Shown here: in pieces, positions 19,259 to 27,066 of the stretch
Numbering within the stretch: the stretch's first letter is position 1
How the letters are laid out: the number at the start of each line of letters is the position of its first letter
NCBI GenBank assembly: GCA_001642005.1
Contig: LWCA01000452.1
Location: forward strand, 1 to 27,066
DNA: 27,066 bases
Reading direction: 5' to 3'
Source: Intoshia linei
Taxonomy: Eukaryota > Orthonectida > Rhopaluridae
The notes under the pieces: model-generated
Told to the model about the DNA's origin: nothing
Databases searched by the model: none
Seen by the model: only the letters and a program-made list of their open reading frames with translations
Translations under genes and position numbers: made by a program

Positions 19259-21878
19259 ATGATTAAATTATGGCATGAACATCCGAATTTTAGATTTTTA
19301 TTATATTTAATATTTTACTTTGTATATCTCCTTGCTTGCACTGGAGTTTTTATAATTATCGAAGGGAATGTTGAAACAGAGACTAGAAAACTTTTACTGA
19401 AACACAAGAAAGATTTTTATAAAAAAATACAACACAATGTGAGTCTCATAGAACTAGACAATTTTTTGATTGTCGTCGAGAGGTCATGCGAAAGTGGAGT
19501 TTCGGCTATTGGAAATTTGGCTTCATTTAAAGAAAAAGTTTGGACATTCGGAAATAGTCTTTTCTTTTCAACGTCTCTTTTTACAACAGTTGGTAATTTT
19601 ATACAATTTTTGAATTATAAATAAATGTATACAAGTTATATTGTATTTAATACTAATACTATTTAGGTTACGGTTACACCTCGCCATTAAGTGGCTCGGG
19701 AAAAATTGTATGTATATTTTTTGCTATAACGGGCATTCCATTAACAATCATGCTCATTACTGGAGTAGTTGATAGACTTTTATTATTAAGCCGACAGTGT
19801 TTGCGATTGACGGTATTTGTGTTGGATTTTATTGTGAGAAAATGTCGAAATAGTGACGAAAAAGACTATGTAATTAAAGAAAAAATTTATTTGGTTAGCA
19901 AAATCTCTCATATTGTGGTTTCAAGTTTATTTATTATATTTTTTTCTGTTTTACTGCCAGCAATAATATTCAGTTTTGTGGAATTTGAGTGGACTTATAT
20001 TGATGCCTTGTATTACTGCATAATTACAATAACTACAGTTGGACTCGGAGATTTTATTCCCGGAGACAGCGTCAAAAATGCTAGTAGTGATGCTATTGAA
20101 CTTTACAGAGTTTTGACGTCCAGTAATTTTATTCATTGCGTTTGATTTATTATAATTGTAAAATTTTAGTATACATTATACTAGGAATTTGTTTGATCAG
20201 TCTGTTTATTGCCATCTTTTACAGAATCGCCAAATTCAAGTATTATTTTTAATACCTTCTTTTTATATTATTTCTTAAGTAGCATTATTAGTTTTAAAAC
20301 TGTTGGGTTGTTTTATTGGCTTTATAAATATATATGATAAACTCATTTGAAAAAATTTTTGATTCGTTTTTTATTTTTATACATGTACTAGGTTGACTGT
20401 TATGTACTACGTACAAACAGCACTTAGCTCTGCCGAGGACACATTTTTATTATACTAAAAAAATAAATTAATGTTAAAAATATGACTTAAAAATCCTACT
20501 ATTCATTATTATCAATCCTTTAAAGGAGTGGTTCCCAAACTTGTTTCAGGTGAACTATCACATTACTTTTTACTTTAAAGTGAATTATTGCATCTTAATT
20601 TTTTTTGTTAACATTTACGTGAAGAATTTTAACAATTGTTATTTAAATTTTTCTTACAAAATGTTTTGAAAATGAAAATTTGAAATTTAAAAATTGCGTA
20701 GTAATGAAAAAAATTCCAAAAGAATGAATTATGTAGATTTTCATCCATATTTTTTTATTGAAAATGTGTAGACGTTCAATGCACATTTTTTTTGAAATTG
20801 TAGGATCAATATTTACATTTTCAATTTTTATTTTAATCGAAATATTTGAAAAATATTGGTTGATAATATATTAAAAATTATTTTTCATCGGGAATGCGTA
20901 GATTTCTGGGGTTGAAATTTTGTATTTATATCAACTGGAATAAGCTCTATCAGAATAATTTTTTTTTTTAATTTTCGAACCGTTAATTATTCCACATGTT
21001 TTAATAAAGTATGAATACTCAAATGCTTTTTTGACCGTGAAGTCGTCACTTATTCGGATTGAAATTTTCTGTGTTATTAACATGATACAACTGTATCACC
21101 TGAAAATTATAGAGCTGTTTTCTTATAAAAAAAAAAGGTAATTTGGGGTTTTGGCCCTGAAGATATAATTTATTTAATTTAAATTTATGCTAATGTTTAT
21201 GATTTTAAAATCCGTATCAGCGTATATATATTTTTTTTTTTAATTCTTAAATTCGTTTGATTTTGAAAAAAAAAACAATTGGAGTATTTTACCCATAAGA
21301 TGTGAGTTTGGGAGGTTGAAATGTATCTTATTATTACCACGGAAAAAAGTGTAATTGAAATGTGGACTTTATAAAATTCTAAGACTGGTAGTTATTCAAA
21401 TAAAGTGGAACACACAAACAAATATTGCGTGGCATATTATATAAGTAAGGATTATGTGAAAATTATGAATTTACTTTAATAACCTTAAATTAACCGAGCT
21501 TTGAGAAAAATTCACTTTTATCAATCGCAAATATAAAAATACATACTCATTTAATCTCAAAAAATGCCAATTTTTTTTAATCTCGAACGGGAGCATCACT
21601 TTACAATATATAATTATATCATAAATAATCATTATATTGATATGCATCAAATGGTCTAAATAAATTTTAGAAAATTATCTGATTATCTACTGATGAGAAT
21701 ACGGTACACTGGAAATAAAAACGTAAGAGATGAATATCTTGGCATAAACAACACACCGATTATACCCTCCAATTCTATAAATGAAAGCATTAAAAGTACA
21801 ACAAATGAAGGGGTCGATAAAGAAACATCTACCGAAACCACTATACCAGGTACTCAAAGTATATATGGGAGTGTATAG
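19259..21878 (+). CDS. two-pore-domain potassium channel (TWIK/KCNK1-like)
   Basis: Exons 19259-19592, 19667-20122, 20170-20239 and 21671-21878 join in phase to 355 residues, close to human TWIK-1 (336). M1 lies about residues 12-36, then a long extracellular loop. The first pore filter is TTVGYG (109-114), followed by M2 (KIVCIFFAITGIPLTIML). M3 is about 194-216, the second filter TTVGLGD (234-240), and M4 about 265-285. Two pores in one chain, assembling as a dimer, give a background (leak) K+ conductance at the plasma membrane. The first three exons are secure. The fourth is inferred: donor CAA|GTATTA (phase 2) fits acceptor TTTTAG|A, giving a hydrophilic Ser/Thr-rich tail. Ignoring that donor gives a stop at 20252 and a 290-residue channel with almost no tail. 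The ATG lies 5 nt after an AATTTTTAG acceptor-like site. Confidence 0.9.
20240..21670 (+). other. 1.4-kb last intron of the K+ channel, mostly mobile DNA
   Basis: The other introns of this gene are 74 and 47 bp. This one contains a full copy of the 0.9-1.0-kb repeat (20386-21452), and the remainder is AT-rich. Removing the repeat would leave an intron of about 360 bp. Confidence 0.6.
20386..21452 (+). mobile_element. ~1-kb dispersed repeat, copy 2
   Basis: Direct-orientation copy of the repeat at 16700-17589 and 22168-24501. It begins TACTAGGTTGACTG, then TACTACGTACAAACAGC and CTAGCTCTGCCGAGG. The perfect palindrome TCCTTTAAAGGA (20516-20527) is followed by GTGGTTCCCAAACTTG, a hAT-terminus-like motif inside the element. 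The end AAATATTGCGTGGCATATTA...AAGGATTA is shared with copy 3 but not copy 1. No coding potential seen, so a non-autonomous element. Confidence 0.75.
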
Positions 21879-22167
21879 ACATATAAATTTTAAAATTAAA
21901 CGATCCTTTTTAATTTTCTATTGCTAATTATTTCTATATCTCTATTTACTATTTTCAACTAGGTTTGAATTTTTTCAATAGACAAATGAATAAGTGAGAA
22001 AGAGTCAAAATCGACCCCCTATGACGACCCCTACCATAAACAGTTAGATTAGATTAGTTAGATTGTTCAAATATTAAGTTACTTTTTTTATCAAAAAATG
22101 CAATAGCTTTAATTCAACCACTTGATATGGGTATCATAAAATGGTTTAAAAACCATTATTATAATGT
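21879..22167. other. short AT-rich gap after the K+ channel gene
   Basis: No gene or named repeat recognised. It must hold the 3'UTR of the channel; no clean AATAAA was noted close to the stop. Confidence 0.4.
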
Positions 22168-22506
22168 AACTAGCTTGGCAGTTTTGTACTACGTACAAAC
22201 AGCACCTAGCTCTGCCGAGGGCACTCTTTTATTATACAAAAAAAATAAATTCATGTTTAAAATCTAACTTAAAAATCCTACTATTCACTATTATCAATCC
22301 TTTAAAGGAGTGTTCCCAAATTTGTTTCAGGTGGAACCATCATATCACATTACTTTTTACTTTAAAGTGAATTATTCCATCTTAATTTTTTTAGTTTGTT
22401 GTTAACATTTGCGTATAGAATTTTAAAAACAATTATTATCCCATTTTTTTAATTTATTAGACAAAATGTGTGTAATAATATTAAAAATAAAGTAAAAACA
22501 GTCCAA

Positions 22507-22726
22507 TCCTAAAAATTGTCATAAATAGCATAAATTCCAGAAAAAATAAAATTAAGAAACCTATTTTGTCATTTTCAATGTGATGACATATATTCAGTAT
22601 CAATTTAATAAATAAATCCTAAAAATTGTCATAAATAGCATAAATTCCAGAAAAAATAAAATTATAAAACCTATTTTGCCATTTTCAATGTAATGATATA
22701 TATTCAGTACCAATTTAATCAATACT
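22507..22726 (+). repeat. 110-bp tandem duplication
   Basis: Two adjacent near-identical units, 22507-22616 and 22617-22726, both begin TCCTAAAAATTGTCATAAAT and contain CAGAAAAAATAAAATTA. A handful of substitutions separate them, so the duplication is fairly young. It is absent from copies 1 and 2 of the surrounding repeat. Confidence 0.9.
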
Positions 22727-22989
22727 TAAAAATACCAATTATGTATCAATAATTAACCGAATTTTCACTTTATAAACATATTTCAGTCGAATTTTACCAA
22801 TATTGCAAATGATTGTAGTAAATATAAAAATGATATTAACAAAGTTGTATGACTTTTAGTTTCGTTGTGGTAGTTTTTATTTAAATTTTGTTCAAAATGT
22901 TTTGTAAATGATAATTTGAAATTTAAAAATTCCGAAGGAATGAATTATATAGATTTTCACCCATATATCTTTATTGGAAATGTGTAGAC

Positions 22990-23734
22990 CAGTGATTCTC
23001 AACGTAGAGCGTGCGCCCCACCAGTGGGGCATAGAAAATTTGAGTGGGGCTTGTGAAAATTTGTCAAGAAATCAAGATAATCTAAACTTTGATAAATTCT
23101 CATATTTTTTGAGAACAAATTCACTCGGGTTACCATAGAAAACTGGTTTATTGGTTAAAGAGGTATGAGATAACTGATGCTGATATATTTATAATAGTTG
23201 ATAATTTGAAATTATTAAATTTTGATTTTAAAGAAAAATTTTCTGATTTAAAAAATATTGAATTTCCAGTATGGACGATGCATCCAATGCTAGCGGATGT
23301 ATGTGATATCTCGACGCAATATCAAGAAGAAATCTCGGAAATGCAAAACAATGAGTCAATAAAATCAATGTTCAACATAAAATGAGTTATGTCATGGCTT
23401 TGTGATGAGACAGAAACATGAGTTATGTTACCTTTCCCTTCTTCATACTTAGCAGAATGTGGCTTCAGTGCAGTATGTGATCGGTTGATAAAGAAAAGAA
23501 ACAAGTTGGATATAATCAAAAAAGGAGTTCTGCGTTTAAAGATTACAAATATCTTTGCAAAAAACACCAAACTCAAAAATCACATTAATTCATTTTTTAT
23601 GAAACAAATCATATATACATAAAAAAATCTGTTAAAACACGACTATGGAAACAATTGTTACAAATTATGGTGGGGCGTAGAAATTTCTTAAGGATAAAAG
23701 TGGGGCATGACACTTAAAAAGTTGGGTAACACTG
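22990..23734 (+). mobile_element. internally deleted hAT transposon with exact target duplication
   Basis: The element starts CAGTGATTCTCAACG and ends GTTGGGTAACACTG (inverse CAGTGTTACCCAAC), imperfect terminal inverted repeats. It is flanked on both sides by GTGTAGAC (22982-22989 and 23735-23742), an 8-bp duplication matching hAT preference. GTGGGGC motifs repeat just inside both ends, including a GCCCCAC-CA-GTGGGGC hairpin (23015-23030). At 745 bp it keeps only the tail of its transposase gene, so it could move only with a transposase supplied in trans. Confidence 0.92.
23170..23622 (+). pseudogene. hAT transposase C-terminal fragment inside the 745-bp element
   Basis: A decayed frame reads KEKFSDLKNIEFPVW, then SIKSMFNIK, an in-frame stop near 23382 and another near 23420, then VMLPFPSSYLAECGFSAV, a KKRNKL segment and KKGVLRLKI, ending at a stop at 23622. 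It is the same hAT C-terminal module (ZBED5/SCAND3 group) as at 18160-18432 but a clearly different copy. Stops and missing N-terminus make it non-functional. Confidence 0.8.
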
Positions 23735-23803
23735 GTGTAGACGTTCAATGCACATTTTTTTGAAATTATTATTTTTTTAATTTTTCAAAAAATATACAAA
23801 TAT

Positions 23804-23833
23804 CAACTCGGGCTTTGCCTGAGGGCCGAGTTG
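23804..23833. repeat. GC-rich hairpin
   Basis: CAACTCGG (23804-23811) and CCGAGTTG (23826-23833) are perfect inverse complements around a 14-nt GC-rich loop, in otherwise AT-rich DNA. It lies in the part of repeat copy 3 that has no counterpart in copies 1 and 2, so it may belong to yet another inserted element. Confidence 0.6.
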
Positions 23834-24501
23834 GAGAGTCGCCACTGAAAAAATTTAATTGTAGACTACAACTAAAGATTCCATCATCATTATAAAAGAT
23901 GAAAATTCCTTAATCGGGTCGGATGCCATATATTTATTGTCAAACATATAAAAGTATAATAAATATAATATAGGCTTGTTAATTTGTCATGTTTTTTTAT
24001 TGATTTTTTTACAAATATTATACTTCATCATGAATCGTGATTTTGGGATAATCGTTTATAGGTTGACATTTATTGTTATAAGAAATATACAAATTCAAAT
24101 TTAGGTTTGCAAAATAACGTTTTCAATTATAACTCTTTATACTGAACTTCTTTGAACAGCAGACTAGCAGATGTGCACAGTAACATACGTTACTGGCACT
24201 ACATCGTTTTTCAAAAATACTATAAAATTAACAAACCTGCCATTTATTCAATAAATAACTACAACTTTTATGCAAATGTTGTTGACATAGTACAATCTAG
24301 TATGTCAAAATTTACAGGTTATAGATTATAAGGTACATTATGGTTACAAAAAATGTAAACTAATTAACGTTCCGAAAATTAATAAAATGTAATATAAATG
24401 TGGACTTTATAAAATTCTAAGACTGGTAATTATTTCAATAAAGATAAATAATACACACACACAAACAAATATTGCGTAGCATGTTATATAAGTAAGGATT
24501 A

Positions 24502-24892
24502 ATATTATCCATCGCACGAGTACGGATCCTCGTAGAGTTAAACACTGTAATAACTTAGTAAACCTTTGAGGAATATTCGTTATTTTTAAATGATATTAGT
24601 AGTAAAATTTAAAACAAGCTATGTGGAATTGCAATGTATTTATTACGATTTATTTACGTTATAATAAATGTTTACTAGCCAATAATTTTGTTCCAACAGT
24701 CCCCGAGAAATTGTATATTAAATTACCGAGCCTCGATGAAGAAAGTGTCAGAACCAGTGGGTTAAAGGTTGATTAATTTAAAAGGCGTTTATAAAATTGC
24801 AGACATGCATGCACTATATTAATAATTCACCCATCAATACATTTATTCTTAAATTAATTAATTATTAATCAGTATTTATAATGAGTTTATGT
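24502..24892. other. spacer with one isolated exon-like stretch (24700-24776)
   Basis: On the plus strand a very good acceptor (TTTTGTTCCAACAG, ending 24699) is followed by an open stretch reading PEKLYIKLPSLDEESVRTSG and ending LKVD then stop at 24776. A second frame is also open to 24764. The composition is more GC-rich and codon-like than its surroundings. No upstream partner exon could be joined in phase within the window, so it may be a remnant of a gene displaced by the repeats to the left. Confidence 0.3.
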
Positions 24893-25848
24893 TTAACAAC
24901 AATTTTTCAAAAGATTGCGTATATATTCTGGTTGATCTTTTTCCAATGTTTTTTTATTTTCAGTAATATTTGATACAAAGGATGATTCAATAACTAAATT
25001 AAAATTGATAATTTTTTCAAAATATAAAAATCATACCATTGCTAATCTTTGAATCTTCTCTAAGTTTAATAATAATAGATTTGATGGTATCGAAAAAATT
25101 TATTCCTTGTAATTTGGTGAGAAAAAGAAAGCCAAAAGTTGAAGCAAAAACATCCACATAATGTACAAATTTCGTTGTACTCAGTTCACACCTGTCAGTG
25201 TGGTTGATGGCATAGACTAATTTTATCTAAATAATTATATTTATAATGATAACATCCTTACTTGCATACAGAAAATACCCAAAACACAGAAAAGAAGTAC
25301 ATAAAAAATTTAAATTTTTTCAGAATATCAGGATTCATTATCTCAATTTGTGACTTTACCACCTTAAGATTGTTTGAACTTATTGGTTGTACCTTATTTT
25401 TTTGAAGCTAGTTTGAATTTTAACCCCGTTTAATAAATATTAAAGATAAATCTGTATAAACCTCCAATAATTTATATACATTTTTAATAGAATTAGAGAT
25501 CTCTTTCACCAGTTTAATTGCAAACAATGGATTCTTTTTTCAACTTATGATTATTACAAAACTTATTACTCCCTGAATTCTCGTATTAATGTAATCGGCA
25601 TATTTTTTTTTGTAGCGGATTTTATAATATACATTACATTAGTGTTTTCAATTGCAGCGCACTAGAAAGCAATTAAAAATTTGAACACTAAAAAACAGAA
25701 TAGTTTTGTAATTGTTAGGGGCTTATTTGAATTCTATTTAAAATAATTAATTTGGCTATATTCATTTGAATTATAATTAATTTCGGAATAATTATACGCA
25801 ATTTATAAATTCATTTATATAATGTACAAAAACAGTCGTTAGTTTCAT
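24893..25848 (-). CDS. unrecognised multi-exon gene (about 188 residues)
   Basis: Minus-strand exons 25848-25798, 25661-25638, 25533-25462, 25407-25279, 25226-25037 and 24993-24893 join in phase. The last four exons are the secure part: NPLFAIKLVKEISNSIKNVY, LQKNKVQPISSNNLKVVKSQ, a hydrophobic FFMYFFSVFW, then IKLVYAINHTDRCEL, STTKFVHYVDVFAS, INFFDTIKSIIIKL and the C-terminal EKDQPEYIRNLLKNCC. The first two exons are tentative. An alternative longer second exon (to 25570) would need one extra base in a run of nine A. The protein looks helical with one or two membrane-prone stretches and a terminal Cys pair. No family recognised. The proposed ATG is 5 nt after an ACTTTAG acceptor-like site. 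Confidence 0.5.
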
Positions 25849-25853
25849 TATTT

Positions 25854-26177
25854 CTAAAGTTTGAGAAGACCAGCTTTATGTAATGCATACTAATTTTTAT
25901 TCTTATAAATTATTTATTACATTATTTTCATCTTTTTTAAAGGTATATACAATGTGTCTTTTGAGTTTTGAATTATAAACAATACGAATATTCAAGAGAT
26001 TACTCATACAATTAGAAAATGTAGGATATATGTGGGTTCCATATATCTCCCAAAATCCAACATACAACATTATCGTTGCGGAAGATTCAAACATTACAGT
26101 TTCCATCTCTAAATGTTAATTATAATTTATATGTATACTATCCATACAATGTGTACACCGTACATTAGGGTGGACAT
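25854..26177 (-). CDS. small unrecognised gene (about 80 residues)
   Basis: Exons 26177-26159, 26108-25921 and 25889-25854 join in phase with introns of 50 and 31 bp. The protein begins MSTLMYEMETVMFESSATIM, continues YVGFWEIYGTHIYPTFSNC and RIVYNSKLKRHIVYTF, and ends KKDENNYALHKAGLLKL. Composition and good splice signals argue that it is real. No domain is recognised. The frame is also open 5' of the ATG back to a TATCAG acceptor, so a further upstream exon is possible. Its stop codon TAG overlaps the acceptor AG proposed for the next gene, so the two models might be parts of one gene that I have not resolved. Confidence 0.4.
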
Positions 26178-26427
26178 AATTTCAATATTTATAAATTTCT
26201 GATAGGACAAGATTCAAAAGTTTTCGTTTTAATTAGCAGACATAAAATCCAAAATCTTAACAAAATTCAAAAAGTGTATAAGGATGCTCAAGAGCACAGA
26301 ATATCAAATTATTATTTAAATATGAATATTAAGAGTATTACTTACTTATATAATCAAATTAATTCTAGAAAAGCCAAATAAAGTTTAATTAATAGTTTTG
26401 AATGTAGAATAAAATTGTGATAATTTT
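26178..26427. other. short AT-rich spacer
   Basis: Acceptor- and donor-like sites (TTTTCTAG near 26365, GTAAGTAA near 26346) bracket a stretch with stops in all frames. It could be a non-coding leader exon of the genes to its left on the minus strand, but nothing stronger can be said. Confidence 0.3.
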
Positions 26428-27066
26428 TTATACATAATTATTAAATTTATTCAAAACTATATTTTCTAAATTTTTGAAGTTTTTGCATGTCGGGACAACG
26501 TTATCCATCAATGCAAGAGATCTTTCGCATATCTCATTGGTGAAAGATATATATTTATAAACTGTATAGTTTTATTCCAATGTTTCATTAGGCAACAATA
26601 CGCTTTAGAATATTTAGATGATATTACAGGTCCTAAACAGTATTCAAGAGGTTCCCAAAAAGCTATTTTCTGATCACGACATGTAAACCAACAATTGCTC
26701 CATACATATGATATAAAATTACACGCTTCGATCATAATTTCTGTCCTATCCAAATTTAGAATGAAGGCTTTGAGGCAGTAAATGCTTCTAGAATTCCATC
26801 TAGCATTCGATATATTGCATGGTTTCTTGAAATTCATTTTTGGATTGGAATTATATTTTCTAAGTTTCTTTTTGTAATTCAGTAAATATTGTATCACTTT
26901 TGAAATTAGTCAGAGTTCGAAGAGCAATCATCTTAAAAAATCCATCCGATGTGAGACACACCGATAAAAATTCCACAATATTATTATCATAACCACGAGC
27001 ACTTTTTCCGTAAAATTGAATACAGAAATCTTTCTTGAATGTATCAATGTCTATTTTAATTTTATC
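26428..27066 (-). pseudogene. transposon-derived gene remnant, frameshifted, runs off window
   Basis: Entering from the right edge, the minus strand reads KKDFCIQFYGKSARGYDN and FLSVCLTSDGFFKMIALRTL, then shifts frame near 26890. It continues FKKPCNISNARWNSRSIYCL, KAFILNL and ACNFISYVWSNCWFTCRDQ, shifts again near 26555 to FTNEICERSLALMDNVVP, and stops at 26428. The ARW.S..IYCLK and NE..ERSLALMD motifs belong to a multi-copy, transposon-like family common in invertebrate genomes; I cannot assign its superfamily with certainty (possibly hAT-related). Two frameshifts show that the copy is dead. The 5' part is outside the window. Confidence 0.65.

Larger units (their letters stand above)
22168..24501 (+). 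mobile_element. ~1-kb dispersed repeat, copy 3, interrupted
   Basis: The 5' part (22168-22989) matches copies 1 and 2, starting TAACTAGCTTGGCAG and TACTACGTACAAACAGC. It is cut by a hAT insertion at 22990-23734. After the insertion the original sequence resumes with GTTCAATGCACATTTTTTTG. About 23790-24390 is unlike the other copies. The 3' end AAATGTGGACTTTATAAAAT...AAGGATTA (24395-24501) matches copy 2. A 110-bp tandem duplication lies within it. Confidence 0.65.

Noticed and set aside
24520-24560. Hammerhead-like ribozyme in the GC-richer stretch near ATCGCACGAGTACGGATCCTCG
   Set aside because: The conserved CUGAUGA and GAAA core elements are absent.

Overview
This is a eukaryotic, AT-rich nuclear window from a small animal genome. 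Gene density is moderate and most introns are very short (30-50 bp, GT...TTTAG-like). The animal genes are a Src-family tyrosine kinase, a CPEB/Orb translational regulator and a TWIK-like two-pore potassium channel. Together with the tiny introns and many decayed hAT transposons, they suggest a compact, simplified (perhaps parasitic) metazoan such as an orthonectid- or dicyemid-like lineage. The sequence alone does not fix the taxon.

Layout. 1-707: 3' end of a decayed hAT transposon. 708-2921: AT-rich sequence with no gene seen. 2922-4713 (+): complete 8-exon Src42A-like kinase. 4806-6744 (-): complete 8-exon F-box/leucine-rich-repeat gene, convergent with the kinase and 92 bp away. 6929-9495 (-): CPEB core exons (two RRMs and a ZZ-type zinc domain). 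They lie 184 bp upstream of the F-box gene on the same strand. Two exons at 11943-12985 (-) are phase-compatible 5' exons of CPEB, across a 2.4 kb intron packed with repeats. 13.0-15.0 kb: no convincing gene, only weak short exons. 15075-15156 (-): tRNA-Ser(GCU). 15.2-16.7 kb: AT-rich, no gene. 16.7-21.9 kb: a two-pore K+ channel (exons 19259-21878, +). One ~0.9 kb repeat copy lies upstream and an inverted copy lies inside the last intron. 22.2-24.5 kb: a third copy of that repeat, broken by a 745-bp hAT insertion with an exact 8-bp target duplication. 24.9-26.2 kb (-): short-intron exons of one or two genes I do not recognise. 26428-27066 (-): a frameshifted transposon-derived gene running off the window.

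Recurring themes. (i) Introns are bimodal: about 33-50 bp, or >700 bp and then often repeat-filled. (ii) The start codons of four independently modelled genes sit 1-5 nt after a splice-acceptor-like AG. This fits spliced-leader trans-splicing, or 5'-UTR introns ending just before the ATG. (iii) A dispersed element carries a header, a variable number of 29-bp tandem units and a tail, and occurs in several places. The kinase, CPEB, F-box protein and K+ channel are ordinary cellular genes; nothing shows that they form one pathway. CPEB and the F-box gene are close enough that co-transcription deserves a test.
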